Shown: positions 45,901-55,476, counted from the stretch's first letter. The stretch is DNA of 64,000 bases from CAWAPD01 sp963783865 (GCA_963783865.1 CAWAPD010000004.1:186001-250000); one strand, 5' to 3'. Notes: generated by a model not told the origin, from the letters alone. A program made the numbers and translations.

Positions 45901-48768
45901 ATGAGCGACGAGGACCCGCGGGGCCAGACCCCGCAGGACGGTCCCGACCCGGGCGCGGGCATGCCGTCGGCGGACGCCGAAGGCGACGCCGGCGAGCCCA
46001 GCGAGGCGAGGGATGAGACGGGCGGCGCCGAGGCTGCCGGCGACGAGACGACCAAGCGCCGCCGCCGCGGCCGGCGCGGCGGCCGCCGGCACCGCCGCAA
46101 GGAGCACGAGGGCGACGAGGCCGCCGAGCCGGCCGCTCCCTCGGGCGAGGCCGGTGCCGCAGGGCCGGAGCCGGAGCAAGCCGCCGTCCAGGAGCCGGAC
46201 GGCGGCGCCCGCGGCCAGGAGAACGCCGAGGCCGTCACGGAGACCCCGAAGCGCCGCCGCAGGCGCGGAGGGCGCTCCAAGAAGGCCGCTGCCGACGCCG
46301 GCGGCGAAGAAGGGACCGGCCGCCAGGGAGCCGAGCCGACCGAGGAGCCGCGAGTCGAGGCGCCGCCCGAGAGCGCCGTTGCGGGTCAGGCGCCGGCCGA
46401 GGCGCGAGCCGAGGAACCGGTGGCCGGCGGCGAACGGCCGCGCCGCCGGCGGCGGGGCGGCCGCTCGCGAGCGGCGGCGCCCGCGGACAAGCGGGGCGAC
46501 GACCGGGGCAGTGAGCCTGCGGCTGGGGGGGTCGCGGAAGCACCGGGGGCAGAGGCCGAGCCTGGGCCGGTGGCGGTGCCCGAGCCTGAGCCGGAGGCAG
46601 CCCCCGAGTCGGCCGGGCTCGTGGAGTTCGCCGCCCCTGTCGGGTCGTTCGCCGAAGCGCGAGCCGACGTCAAGGGAGCAGTGGGAGCGCGGCGCCGGAG
46701 GCGAAAGAAGGCACCGGTCGAGCCCGTCGATACGGAGGGCGCGGTAGAAACTCCGGCAGTGGCAGGCGACGGCGGCGTGGAGGCCGGCGAGGTCGTCCCC
46801 GAGGCGCCGGCGTCGGCAGACGCCGCGACGGGCCAGGCCACCGAGGAAGGCGAGCCCAAGGCCGGCAAGCGCCGCGGCCGGCGCGGCGGCCGTGGCCGCC
46901 GCAAGACCGCCGCGGCGCCCGACGATGGCGCCCGGGAACCCGAACCGCCGCTGCGCGAGGCGACGGTGGCGGACCAGGCGCCGGCCTCGCCCGAGGCTGT
47001 GGCCGGCGAGGAGTCCGACACCGAGACCACGACGACGCGCAAGGGCCGCGGGCGTCGGCGCGACCGCTTCGCGCGACCGGAGCCCACCGTGCCGCCCGAG
47101 ATCCCGGGCTACAAGGAGATCCTCGTCAGCACCGATGCCGAGGAGCTGCGCGTGGCCCTGGTCGAGGACGGCCGCCTCGCCGAGATCTACTTCGAGCGTC
47201 CGGGCAAGCGTTCGTACGCCGGCAACATCTACCGCGGCAAGGCCGAGAGTGTGCTCGCCGGCATGGACGCGTCGTTCATCGACATCGGCCTGGACCGCAA
47301 CGGGTTCCTCTACGTCGACGACATCGCCGATCCCGAGGACGGCAGCAAGCGCCCCCGCAAGATCACGCAGATGCTCAAGGCTGGGCAGGAGATCGTCGTC
47401 CAGGTCAACAAGGACCCGATGGGCAGCAAGGGCGCCCGCCTGACGGGCAAGCTGTCACTCGCGGGGCGGTACCTCGTCTACGTGCCGGGCGGCAGCGGCG
47501 TCGGCGTGTCGCGGCGCCTCGGCCAGGACGAGCGCGACCGGTTGCGGGACATCTGCAAGTCGCTCAAGGTCAAGAACGCCGGGCTCATAGTGCGCACGGT
47601 GGCCGAGGGCAAGGACGTCGACGAGATGAAGCGCGACCTCCAGTACCTCTCGCGCCTGTGGACGCGCCTCAAGAAGAAGGCCGACACGATCAAGGCGCCC
47701 GGCCTCGTCTACGAGGAGGCCGACGTGTCCCTTCAGGTCGCGCGCGACCTGTTCAACGACACGTTCTCGCAGGTGATCGTCGACGACGCCAAGCAGAAGG
47801 CGAAGCTCGTCGACTACCTCAAGAAGACGGCGCCCGAGCTGGTCGACCGCGTCAAGCTGTACGACGGCGACGGGCCGCTGTTCAAGACCCACGGCATCGA
47901 CGAGCAGATCTCGCGCGCCCTCGAGCGCCGCGTGCCGCTGCCCAGCGGTGGAAACCTGGTCATCGACCACGCCGAGGCGCTGACCGTGATCGACGTGAAC
48001 ACCGGTCGCTTCACCGGCGGCAAGGGGCTCGAGGACACGATCACGCGCAACAACCTCGAGGCCGCCCGCGAGGTCGTCCGGCAGCTGCGGCTGCGCGACA
48101 TCGGCGGCATCATCATCATCGACTTCATCGACATGGAGCACCCCAAGAACCGCGACGCGGTGCTGAACAAGCTCCAGGCCGAGCTCGAGACCGACCGCAC
48201 CAAGACCTACGTGGTCGAGATCTCGCCGCTGGGGCTGGTCGAGATGACGCGCCAGAACATCACCGATGGGGCGCGGGGGATCCTGACCCAGACGTGCCCC
48301 GTATGCGAAGGCCGGGCGCGGATCCCGTCGGCCGAGACGGTGGCGCTGGGCATCGAGCGCCGGCTGCTCGAGCACTCGGGCCGCAGCGGCGCCAAGGCGC
48401 TGCTGATCGAGGTCAACGCGGCCGTCGCCGACCGCATGGCCGCGTTCGGGCGCGCGAAGCGCATCGAGAAGGCGACGCGCAAGAGCGTGTTCTTCGAGGG
48501 GTCTCGGCAGCTCCCGATCGACACGTTCCGGATCGTCGCCGAAGGCACGGTGGCGGCCGTCGAGGCGCACCGCATCCCGGTGCGCGAGGAGCAGGAGCTC
48601 ACCGTCGAGCTCGAGTACGGGCTCACGTACAGCCCGGGCGACGCCGTGGCGCACATCGACGGCTACCAGCTGGTGGTGCTCAACGGGCGCCGCCACCTGG
48701 GCGAGAAGAAGAAGGTGAAGGTCGTCACGACGACGCGGGCCGGAGGGATCGCGGCGCTGGCCGGCTGA
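45901..48768 (+). CDS. rne: Ribonuclease E/G family endoribonuclease with long disordered N-terminus
   Basis: A 955-residue protein. The first ~390 residues are low-complexity (Ala, Glu, Pro, Gly) with repeated Arg/Lys clusters such as KRRRRGRRGGRRHRRK and KRRRRRGGRSKK, likely RNA- or partner-binding. The catalytic core begins at EILVSTDAEELRVALVEDGRLAE. It includes the S1 domain (GNIYRGKAESVLAGMDASFIDIG), the DNase I-like site with metal Asp residues (VIDVNTGRFTGGKGLEDTITRNN and IIIIDFIDM) and the zinc-link CPVCEG. ATG 45901 after GGAAGGAG. The stop codon lies in a hairpin loop (48751-48783). rplU follows from its own promoter. Confidence 0.94.
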   Translation: MSDEDPRGQTPQDGPDPGAGMPSADAEGDAGEPSEARDETGGAEAAGDETTKRRRRGRRGGRRHRRKEHEGDEAAEPAAPSGEAGAAGPEPEQAAVQEPDGGARGQENAEAVTETPKRRRRRGGRSKKAAADAGGEEGTGRQGAEPTEEPRVEAPPESAVAGQAPAEARAEEPVAGGERPRRRRRGGRSRAAAPADKRGDDRGSEPAAGGVAEAPGAEAEPGPVAVPEPEPEAAPESAGLVEFAAPVGSFAEARADVKGAVGARRRRRKKAPVEPVDTEGAVETPAVAGDGGVEAGEVVPEAPASADAATGQATEEGEPKAGKRRGRRGGRGRRKTAAAPDDGAREPEPPLREATVADQAPASPEAVAGEESDTETTTTRKGRGRRRDRFARPEPTVPPEIPGYKEILVSTDAEELRVALVEDGRLAEIYFERPGKRSYAGNIYRGKAESVLAGMDASFIDIGLDRNGFLYVDDIADPEDGSKRPRKITQMLKAGQEIVVQVNKDPMGSKGARLTGKLSLAGRYLVYVPGGSGVGVSRRLGQDERDRLRDICKSLKVKNAGLIVRTVAEGKDVDEMKRDLQYLSRLWTRLKKKADTIKAPGLVYEEADVSLQVARDLFNDTFSQVIVDDAKQKAKLVDYLKKTAPELVDRVKLYDGDGPLFKTHGIDEQISRALERRVPLPSGGNLVIDHAEALTVIDVNTGRFTGGKGLEDTITRNNLEAAREVVRQLRLRDIGGIIIIDFIDMEHPKNRDAVLNKLQAELETDRTKTYVVEISPLGLVEMTRQNITDGARGILTQTCPVCEGRARIPSAETVALGIERRLLEHSGRSGAKALLIEVNAAVADRMAAFGRAKRIEKATRKSVFFEGSRQLPIDTFRIVAEGTVAAVEAHRIPVREEQELTVELEYGLTYSPGDAVAHIDGYQLVVLNGRRHLGEKKKVKVVTTTRAGGIAALAG

Positions 48769-48783
48769 GCCGGCCGGCGCCGC
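48751..48783 (+). terminator. Hairpin across the rne stop codon
   Basis: A 15-bp stem with one G-T pair (48751-48765 with 48769-48783) has the stop codon TGA as its loop. It separates rne from the rplU promoter. There is no T-run; a CCCC-AAA stretch follows. Confidence 0.6.
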
Positions 48784-48793
48784 GATCCCCAAA

Positions 48794-48822
48794 TTGACTC
48801 CCCTCTGGTGATTCGCTAACAT
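48794..48822 (+). promoter_or_regulatory. Sigma-70-type promoter of rplU-rpmA
   Basis: TTGACT (48794-48799) and TAACAT (48817-48822) with the ideal 17-base spacing, just after the rne hairpin. The short leader to ATG 48851 is about 20 bases. Confidence 0.7.
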
Positions 48823-48850
48823 CGGGGGCCGTTGTCCAGCGGGAGAACCC

Positions 48851-49201
48851 ATGAAAGCAGCCGAGAACACCTACGCCGTCGTCAAAGTGGGCGGCAAGCA
48901 GTACAAGGTCACTCAGGGCGAGACCTTCGTCGTCGACCGCGTCGCCACCGACGAGGGCAAGCACCTCAGCCTCGAGACGCTGGCCGTGCACAGCGGCGGG
49001 TCGTTGACGACCGCCAACGAGGCCAAGGCCAGGGTCAAGGCCACCGTCGTCGAGCACTTCCTCGGCGAGAAGGTGCACGTGTTCACGTACCGCCCGAAGA
49101 CGACCTACAAGAAGGCGCGCGGCCATCGCAGCCGCCTCTCGCGCCTGCGCATCGACGCGATCGAGCCGGCGGAGCACAAGGAGAAGAAGAGTGGCTCATA
49201 A
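48851..49201 (+). CDS. rplU: Large ribosomal subunit protein bL21
   Basis: A 116-residue protein with TYAVVKVGGKQYKVTQGETFVVDRV and the C-terminal KKARGHRSRLSRLRIDAI, the bL21 signatures. Overlaps rpmA by 11 bases. Confidence 0.97.
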   Translation: MKAAENTYAVVKVGGKQYKVTQGETFVVDRVATDEGKHLSLETLAVHSGGSLTTANEAKARVKATVVEHFLGEKVHVFTYRPKTTYKKARGHRSRLSRLRIDAIEPAEHKEKKSGS

Positions 49202-49445
49202 GAAGGGCACCGGCACCAGCCGCAACGGCCGCGACTCCGAGTCCAAGCGCCTCGGCGTCAAGGTGTTCGCCGGGCAGGTCGTGCCGGCCGGCTCCATCAT
49301 CGTCCGCCAGCGCGGCACGCGCTTCCGTCCCGGCGACAACGCCGGTCTCGGCACCGACCATACGATCTTCGCCAAGGTCGGCGGCCGGGTGCAGTTCACC
49401 GAGGGCGGCGCCGGCCGCTTCGTCTCGGTCGTCCCCGAAGGCTGA
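49191..49445 (+). CDS. rpmA: Large ribosomal subunit protein bL27
   Basis: An 84-residue protein starting MAHKKGTGTSRNGRDSESKRLGVK at GTG 49191, without the cleaved N-terminal extension seen in Firmicutes. RQRGTRFRPGDNAGLGTDHTIFAKVGG is diagnostic. It overlaps the end of rplU. Confidence 0.97.
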   Translation: MAHKKGTGTSRNGRDSESKRLGVKVFAGQVVPAGSIIVRQRGTRFRPGDNAGLGTDHTIFAKVGGRVQFTEGGAGRFVSVVPEG

Positions 49446-49490
49446 GCCCGCGGCCGCGCGGCCGCGATCGCTCACACCAAGGACGCGCCG

Positions 49491-50765
49491 ATGCTGACCG
49501 ATCGCGCCACCATCAACGTGAGGGCCGGCCATGGCGGTAACGGCTCCGTGAGCATGCGCCACGAGCCGCACGTGCCGAGGGGAGGACCCGACGGCGGCAA
49601 CGGCGCCCCCGGCGGCGACGTCGTCCTGTTGGCCACACGTCAGGTCCGCGACCTCTCGAGCTTCCGTCACGCCGTCCATCATCGCGCGCGACCCGGGGGG
49701 AACGGTCGCAGCCAGCAACGCCACGGCCGCACCGGCGAGACCGTCGTGGTCGAGGTGCCGATCGGCACCGAGGTCCGTGAGCGCGACGGCGAGGTGCTCG
49801 GCGACCTCGTGCGCGAGGGCCAGCGCGTGACTGTTGCGCGCGGCGGCGAGGGCGGTCGCGGCAACGTCTGCTTCGTGTCGTCGCGGCGGCGGGCGCCGCG
49901 CTTCGCGGAGCGCGGCCTGCCCGGCGAGGAACGCTGGATCACGCTCAGCCTCAAGCTGCTTGCCGACGTCGGGCTCGTCGGCCTCCCCAATGCAGGCAAG
50001 TCGTCGCTCCTGGCGGCGCTGACGCGGGCCCATCCGAAGATCGCGCCCTACCCCTTCACCACGCTCGAGCCCAACCTCGGCACGCTCGCTCTCCCAAGCC
50101 GCACCGTCGTGCTGGCCGACATCCCGGGGCTGGTGGAGGGCGCCAGCGAGGGGACGGGGCTCGGCGCCCGTTTCCTGGCCCACATCGAGCGCACCAGCGT
50201 GCTGCTGTACGTGGTCGACGGGTCGGACGGCGAGGAGGCGGCGCGTGCGGCGTTCCACACCGTGCGCGCCGAGCTCGCCGCCTCGAACCCGGAGCTCAGC
50301 CGCCGGCCCGGGGTCCTGGCCCTCAACAAGATCGACCTGATGGAGCCTGGGGCCGTCGCCGCCACGTTGGCCGCGACGGCGACCACCGGCGACTTCGTCT
50401 CGGCGGTCGCCGTCTCGGCGGCCGCCGGCGACGGCCTCGACGCGCTCATCGAGGCGCTGGACCGGGCGACGGCGTCGGTGGCGCCGCCGCCGGCTCCGGA
50501 GGAGCCCGAGGCGGCGCCCGCGGTGCTGCGGCCGGGAGGCGACCGCGTCGACGCCTTCGTCGTGGAGGGCGGCGACGACGCCTGGCGCGTGCGCGGCGCG
50601 ATGCTCGAACGGCTGGTCGCGAAGGCGGACCTCGACAACGAGGAGGCGGTCCGCTACCTCCAGGAGGTCATGGACCGCGCCGGCGTGGGCGATGCGCTAC
50701 GGCGCGCGGGGGCGGTCGACGGCGACGCCGTGCTGATCGGCGAGGCCGAGTTCGAGCTGGCCTGA
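49491..50765 (+). CDS. obg: Obg/CgtA GTPase
   Basis: A 424-residue ribosome-assembly and stress GTPase. The glycine-rich Obg fold (VRAGHGGNGSVSMRHEPHVPRGGPDGGNGAPGG) is followed by the G domain: P-loop GLPNAGKSSLL, DIPGLVEGASEGTGLG and ALNKIDL. The C-terminal OCT domain (DAWRVRGAMLERLVAKADLDNEEAVRYLQEVMDR) is also present. ATG 49491. Follows rplU-rpmA as usual. Confidence 0.97.
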   Translation: MLTDRATINVRAGHGGNGSVSMRHEPHVPRGGPDGGNGAPGGDVVLLATRQVRDLSSFRHAVHHRARPGGNGRSQQRHGRTGETVVVEVPIGTEVRERDGEVLGDLVREGQRVTVARGGEGGRGNVCFVSSRRRAPRFAERGLPGEERWITLSLKLLADVGLVGLPNAGKSSLLAALTRAHPKIAPYPFTTLEPNLGTLALPSRTVVLADIPGLVEGASEGTGLGARFLAHIERTSVLLYVVDGSDGEEAARAAFHTVRAELAASNPELSRRPGVLALNKIDLMEPGAVAATLAATATTGDFVSAVAVSAAAGDGLDALIEALDRATASVAPPPAPEEPEAAPAVLRPGGDRVDAFVVEGGDDAWRVRGAMLERLVAKADLDNEEAVRYLQEVMDRAGVGDALRRAGAVDGDAVLIGEAEFELA

Positions 50766-50793
50766 CGGGACCGTCTGCTACCATGGGCGCGTG

Positions 50794-51903
50794 ATGAGGA
50801 CGATCGTCGTCAAGCTCGGGTCCAGCACCGTGGCCGATGCCCGCGGGCGGCTGCGGCGCGCCGTGCTGGCGGCGCGCGTCGCCGAGCTCGCCGCCCTGGC
50901 CGATGCCGGCAACCGCGTGGTCCTGGTGTCGAGCGGCGCGATCGCCTGCGGGCAGAGCCGGCTCGGCCTGGTCGAGCGGCCGCGCCAGATGGCGGCCCTG
51001 CAGGCGTCGTCCGCCGTGGGTCAGGGCCGCCTGTTCGCGGCCTACGCGCGGCTCTTCGCCCGGCACGGGCGCACCGCCGCGCAGATCCTGCTGACCGGCA
51101 ACGACTTCGAGCAGCGCGCGAGCTACGTCAACGCCCGGGGCACGCTGCGACGGCTGCTCGCCTGGGGCGTCACGCCGGTCGTCAACGAGAACGACACGAC
51201 CGCGACCGACGAGATCCGCTACGGCGACAACGACGTCCTGGCCGCCCAGGTGGCGATCATGCTCCGCGCCGACCTCCTCCTGCTGCTCACCGACCGCGAC
51301 GGCCTGTACACGGCGGACCCCACGCGTCACGCCGGCGCCCGGCGGATCGACGTCGTGCGCAGCCTCGAGGATCTGGCGGCGCTGGAAGTCCGGTGGTCGG
51401 CCGGAGACGGCGCCGGCGGCATGGGCGGCAAGGTGGCCGCGGCGTTGATGGCCGCCGGCGCTCACGTGCGCACGGTCATCGCCGACGGGTCGCAGGCGGC
51501 CGTGATCGCCGACGCGTGCGGCGGGCGCCCAGTGGGCACGGACGTGCCGGCCCGGCCGGCCGGCGACAGCGCCTTCAAGCTGTGGTTGCGCTACGCCAAG
51601 CCCGTCTGCGGCACGCTCGAGGTCGACGACGGCGCCGCCCGGGCGCTCGCCGAGTCGGGCGGCAGCCTTCTGGCCGTCGGGGTCGTGGCCGTCCACGGCT
51701 CGTTCTCGGCCGGCGACGCGGTCTCGATCGCGCGCGCCGGCCGTCGCGGCGAGATCGCCCGGGGGCTCGTGACGGCCGGCGCGCGCGACCTGCGCCGCGT
51801 CGCCGGCCTGCGCACGGCCGAGGCTCGCGGCCTGGTGCCGCATCTCGACGAGGAGGTCGTGCACCGCGACCGTCTCGTGCTGGTCGACGGGGAGGGGACA
51901 TGA
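50794..51903 (+). CDS. proB: Glutamate 5-kinase
   Basis: A ~369-residue enzyme for the first step of proline synthesis. The kinase domain has IVVKLGSSTV, LVSSGAIACGQ and VTPVVNENDTTATDEIRYGDNDVLAAQVA. A C-terminal PUA domain (KLWLRYAKPVCGTLEVDDGAARAL ... GGSLLAVGVVAVHGSFSAGDAV) is present. The start is GTG 50791 or ATG 50794, with no clear ribosome site. Overlaps proA by 4 bases. Confidence 0.96.
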   Translation: MRTIVVKLGSSTVADARGRLRRAVLAARVAELAALADAGNRVVLVSSGAIACGQSRLGLVERPRQMAALQASSAVGQGRLFAAYARLFARHGRTAAQILLTGNDFEQRASYVNARGTLRRLLAWGVTPVVNENDTTATDEIRYGDNDVLAAQVAIMLRADLLLLLTDRDGLYTADPTRHAGARRIDVVRSLEDLAALEVRWSAGDGAGGMGGKVAAALMAAGAHVRTVIADGSQAAVIADACGGRPVGTDVPARPAGDSAFKLWLRYAKPVCGTLEVDDGAARALAESGGSLLAVGVVAVHGSFSAGDAVSIARAGRRGEIARGLVTAGARDLRRVAGLRTAEARGLVPHLDEEVVHRDRLVLVDGEGT

Positions 51904-53147
51904 GCGTGGCCACCGTCTGTCAGGCGGCGCGCCGCGCGTCGCGCGACCTGGCGCTGCTCACGAGCGCCGACAAGGACGAAGCCTTGCGGCTGGTGGGCGA
52001 GGCGCTGCGGCGCCGCGCGGCCGAGATCCTGCACGACAACGCCGAGGACGTCGAGCAGGCCCGCCGCGACCGGCTGCCGGAGGCCATGGTCGACCGGCTG
52101 CTGCTCGACGAGGACCGCCTGGCGGAGATCGAGGCGAGTGTCGAGGCCGTGCGGGCGCTGCGCGACCCGGTCGGCCAGGTCCAGAGCGGCTGGCGGCTGC
52201 CCAACGGGCTCGACGTGAGCCGGGTGAGAGTGCCCCTCGGCGTGGTCGCCGTCGTCTACGAGTCCCGGCCCAACGTCACGGTCGACGCGGCCGCCCTCTG
52301 CCTCAAGACGAGCAATGCCGTCATCCTTCGCGGGGGCAGCGCCGCCAAGCACTCGAACCGCATCCTCGCCGAGGTCGTCCAGGGCGCCGTCCTCGAGGCG
52401 GGCCTGCCGGCCGAGGCGGTGTCGTTCCTGGCGGGCGGTCGCGAGGTGCTGGCCGAGCTGGTGCAGCAGAGGGGCACGGTCGACGTGGTCATCCCCAGAG
52501 GGGGAGAGGAGCTCAAGGACTTCCTCGTCGAGCACAGCAAGGTGCCGGTGATCTACGCCGCCGGGGGCAACTGCCACGTGTACGTCGACGCGGCCGCCGA
52601 CCTGGACAAGGCCGTGGCCATCGCCGTGAACGCGAAATGCCAGCGGCCCGGGGTGTGCAACGCGGCCGAGACGCTGCTCGTGCACCGGCAGGCCGCGGCC
52701 GCGTTCCTGCCCCGGGCCGTCGAGGAGCTCAAGCGGCGCGGCGTGGAGCTGGCCGTCGACAAGGCCACGCACGAGATCGTGCCCGACCCCGAGCTCAAAC
52801 GCGCCAACCGCACGCACTACGAGACCGAGTTCCTGTCGCTCAAGATGGCGGTGCGCGTGGTCGACTCGCTCGACGAGGCGGTGGAGCACATCGCGACCTT
52901 CGGCACCGGGCACTCAGAGGCGATCGTGACCGAGGACCTCGAGGCGGCGCGCGCGTTCACACGCCGCGTCGACGCGGCCGCCGTGTACGTGAACGCGTCG
53001 ACCCGCTTCACCGACGGGGGTGAGCTCGGCCTCGGCGCGGAGATGGGGATCTCCACGCAGAAGCTGCATGCCCGCGGCCCGATCGCCCTCGAGGAACTGA
53101 CGACGCTCAAGTACGTCGTCTGGGGCGACGGCCAGACGCGGAGCTGA
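51900..53147 (+). CDS. proA: Gamma-glutamyl phosphate reductase
   Basis: A 415-residue NADPH-dependent reductase, the second step of proline synthesis. RVPLGVVAVVYESRPNVTVDAAALCLKTSNAVILRGG and the catalytic Cys in NAKCQRPGVCNAAETLLVH are present, with LGLGAEMGISTQKLHARGP near the end. ATG 51900, translationally coupled to proB. Confidence 0.97.
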   Translation: MSVATVCQAARRASRDLALLTSADKDEALRLVGEALRRRAAEILHDNAEDVEQARRDRLPEAMVDRLLLDEDRLAEIEASVEAVRALRDPVGQVQSGWRLPNGLDVSRVRVPLGVVAVVYESRPNVTVDAAALCLKTSNAVILRGGSAAKHSNRILAEVVQGAVLEAGLPAEAVSFLAGGREVLAELVQQRGTVDVVIPRGGEELKDFLVEHSKVPVIYAAGGNCHVYVDAAADLDKAVAIAVNAKCQRPGVCNAAETLLVHRQAAAAFLPRAVEELKRRGVELAVDKATHEIVPDPELKRANRTHYETEFLSLKMAVRVVDSLDEAVEHIATFGTGHSEAIVTEDLEAARAFTRRVDAAAVYVNASTRFTDGGELGLGAEMGISTQKLHARGPIALEELTTLKYVVWGDGQTRS

Positions 53148-53154
53148 GCCGGCG

Positions 53155-53763
53155 ATGAGCGGCCCGCGGGCGATCGGCGTCTTCGGCGGGAGCTTCAACC
53201 CGCCTCACCTGGGCCACCTCGCCATCGCCTCCGACGCGTGCGCGCTGCTCGACCTCGAGCGCGTCGTCTTCGTGCCGGCGGCGGCGCCGGTGCACCGGCC
53301 CGTCGAGGACGACGTGGCGCCCGAGACCCGCGTGGAGATGACGCGCCTCGCCGTGGCCGGGGACGACCGCTTCGCCGTCTCGACGATCGAGATCGAGCTC
53401 GGCCTGCGCTACACCCTCGACGTGGTGACGGAGCTGCGGCGCCGGCTGGCGCCGGCGCCGCTGTTCTTCCTGCTGGGCTCCGACTCACTGGCGCAGTTCG
53501 GCGCCTGGCACGACCCGGCGGCCATCCTGGAGCGGTGCAGGCTCGCGGTGGCTCCCCGGCCGGGCGACGACCCGGCCGGCATCGAGCGGGCGGCCGCCGG
53601 GCTGGGCCCGGGCAAGGCCGTCGTGCTGCGCTCGGCCGTGCTCGACATCTCGTCGAGCATGATCCGCGACCGGCTGCGGCTGGGACTGCCCATCCGCTAC
53701 CTGGTGCCGGCGCCGGTCGAGGGGTTCGTCCGCGACCACGGGCTGTACCGGGCGGCGACGTGA
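53155..53763 (+). CDS. nadD: Nicotinate-nucleotide adenylyltransferase
   Basis: A 202-residue NAD-synthesis enzyme with GVFGGSFNPPHLGHLAIA (the HxGH nucleotidyltransferase motif), FLLGSDSLAQFGAWHDPA and SSSMIRDRLRLGLPIRYLVPAPV. 7 bases after proA, overlapping yqeK (GTGA). Confidence 0.96.
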   Translation: MSGPRAIGVFGGSFNPPHLGHLAIASDACALLDLERVVFVPAAAPVHRPVEDDVAPETRVEMTRLAVAGDDRFAVSTIEIELGLRYTLDVVTELRRRLAPAPLFFLLGSDSLAQFGAWHDPAAILERCRLAVAPRPGDDPAGIERAAAGLGPGKAVVLRSAVLDISSSMIRDRLRLGLPIRYLVPAPVEGFVRDHGLYRAAT

Positions 53764-54323
53764 CCGGTGAGGTCGAGCGCGCCGACGGGATGCTGCGGGC
53801 GAGCGGGCTGTCGCCCGAGCTCGAGGAACACAGTCGCAGGGTGGCGGCGACCGCGGCGCGTCTGGCGGAGCGCTGGGGCGCTCCGCCAGAAGACGCCGCG
53901 GTCGCCGGCCTTCTGCACGACCTCGCCAAGGAGACGTCGGGGGAGGAACTCCTGACGCAGGCGCGAAGCCTCGGAATCGAGGTCGGTCCGCTCGAGGAGC
54001 GCTATCCGGCGCAGCTCCTGCACGCCCCGGTGGCGGCGGCGCGGGCCGCCGCGGCTGGGTTCTCGGAGCCGGTGGTGCGCGCGATCGCCCGGCACACGGT
54101 GGCTGGCGGTGGTATGACGACGCTCGACCGGTGCGTGTTCGTCGCCGACGCGGTGGAGCCCGGGCGCACATGGCGTGGGGTGGAGGAGATGCGACGTTTG
54201 GCCGATGATTCACTCGATGCGGCGGTGGCGGCGATCGTCCACCGCGACGTGGAACGTCTGAGACGGGACGGCAAGCAGGTGCATCCGATGATGCTCGAGC
54301 AGGCGGAGGAGAGCGGTGGCTAG
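53760..54323 (+). CDS. yqeK: YqeK-family HD-domain hydrolase
   Basis: A 187-residue HD protein: H-x-R start in LEEHSRRVAATAARLAERWG, then the HD pair in GLLHDLAKE, later HAPVAA and ARHTVAGGGMTTLDRCVFVADAVEPGR. YqeK proteins of Gram-positives hydrolyse Ap4A symmetrically and commonly lie between nadD and rsfS, as here. GTG 53760 overlaps nadD; the end overlaps the next gene. An inverted repeat occupies 53851-53901. Confidence 0.93.
   Translation: MTGEVERADGMLRASGLSPELEEHSRRVAATAARLAERWGAPPEDAAVAGLLHDLAKETSGEELLTQARSLGIEVGPLEERYPAQLLHAPVAAARAAAAGFSEPVVRAIARHTVAGGGMTTLDRCVFVADAVEPGRTWRGVEEMRRLADDSLDAAVAAIVHRDVERLRRDGKQVHPMMLEQAEESGG
53851..53901. repeat. Inverted repeat in yqeK (13-bp perfect inner stem, 8-bp outer)
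   Basis: 53861-53873 pairs exactly with 53878-53890 around the loop TGGG. After small bulges, 53851-53858 pairs with 53894-53901. All of it is within the coding sequence. Confidence 0.8.
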
Positions 54324-55476
54324 ACGGGGGAGCAGGAGCGGATACCGGGCCAGCAGGCTGGCCGAACGCCGCAGCAAGCGCTCACAGGTCACCCAGAACT
54401 GGCTGCTGTACTTCCTCGCCGGCGTGGTCGGGTTCGCGGCCGTGTTCGGCGCGGTAGCGGTCGGCCGCGCCCTGACCGCGGACCACGGCAAGAAGACGTC
54501 GCAGAGCTACCTGGCGCTGCTGACCTTCGCCGCCGAGCCCGGCGCGCAGCCGTCCGCGGCGCTGCTCGTGCAAGACGACGCCGGGGGTGGAGTGACGCTG
54601 TACACGGTCCCGCGCGACCTGCTGCTGACCGCGCCCAACGGCGCTCTCGTGATGGCCGGCGACGTGATGAAGGACGGCGCCCTCGAGAGCTACCTGGGCA
54701 GGCTTATCGGCGCGCCCGTCACCTACGCGCTGCCCCTGACGTACGCCGACCTGCAGAAGCTCGGCGGGGGTGACGACGTGCTCGTATCCGGCACGCGCCC
54801 CTTCTCGCTGCAGGTCGGCGGCGCGACGCACGACTACCCGGTGCAGTTCACCGTACCCGCGACCCGGCTCGGGCAGCTGCTCGGCGCTGCCGGCGCGACC
54901 GGCGAGGACGAGTCCGACGCCGCCCAGGCGGTCTGGAACGGCACCTTGAAGGGCGCTGCCCTGCAGCAAGCGGGGGCGCGCTCCAAGGCGGTCGCTGCCG
55001 TGGCCGACGGCCTCGCGTCGAAGGGCCTCAAGAAGGCCGATGCCCGCAAGGTGCTCGAGGCCCTCCTGTCCGGACAGGTGACGGTGACGCGCATCCCGTC
55101 GGCCGGCCGGGTCTCGCAGGGGCAGTTCGCCTACTGGCCCGACCGGGCGCAGATCACGGCCGCCATCACGCGCAAGGCGCCGGGCTACCAGGCCCCCTAC
55201 ACCGTCGTCGTGGAAAACGGGACGGGCGCCGTGGGCGTCGGCGAGCTGGTCGCCGAACGCCTGGCCACGCTCGACGTGAACCTGGCGCCGGTGCGCAACG
55301 CGGATTCGTTCGACTACACCCAGACACAGATCCTGGCCTCATCGGACGCCATGCTCATGGCGAACGAGGTGCGCGGGCTGCTGAAGCGCGGCGTCGTCCT
55401 GCAGGGGAACGGGCTCCCCAAGGGGACCATCGTCGTCATCGTGGGCAAGGATCTCAAGGCCAAGGAGCTGAAGTAG
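54316..55476 (+). CDS. Membrane-anchored LytR_C-domain protein
   Basis: A 386-residue protein with a basic cytoplasmic start, one transmembrane helix (WLLYFLAGVVGFAAVFGAVAVG) and an extracellular part. The middle region (AALLVQDDAGGGVTLYTVPRDLLLTAPN) resembles the start of an LCP domain (the PRD motif) but is shorter. The C-terminal ~85 residues (YTVVVENGTGAVGVGELVAERLATLDVNLAPVRNADSFDYTQTQI) are a LytR_C domain. It probably works at the cell wall. GTG 54316 overlaps yqeK. In Gram-positives an LCP gene often sits here, before rsfS. Confidence 0.8.
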   Translation: MARRGSRSGYRASRLAERRSKRSQVTQNWLLYFLAGVVGFAAVFGAVAVGRALTADHGKKTSQSYLALLTFAAEPGAQPSAALLVQDDAGGGVTLYTVPRDLLLTAPNGALVMAGDVMKDGALESYLGRLIGAPVTYALPLTYADLQKLGGGDDVLVSGTRPFSLQVGGATHDYPVQFTVPATRLGQLLGAAGATGEDESDAAQAVWNGTLKGAALQQAGARSKAVAAVADGLASKGLKKADARKVLEALLSGQVTVTRIPSAGRVSQGQFAYWPDRAQITAAITRKAPGYQAPYTVVVENGTGAVGVGELVAERLATLDVNLAPVRNADSFDYTQTQILASSDAMLMANEVRGLLKRGVVLQGNGLPKGTIVVIVGKDLKAKELK

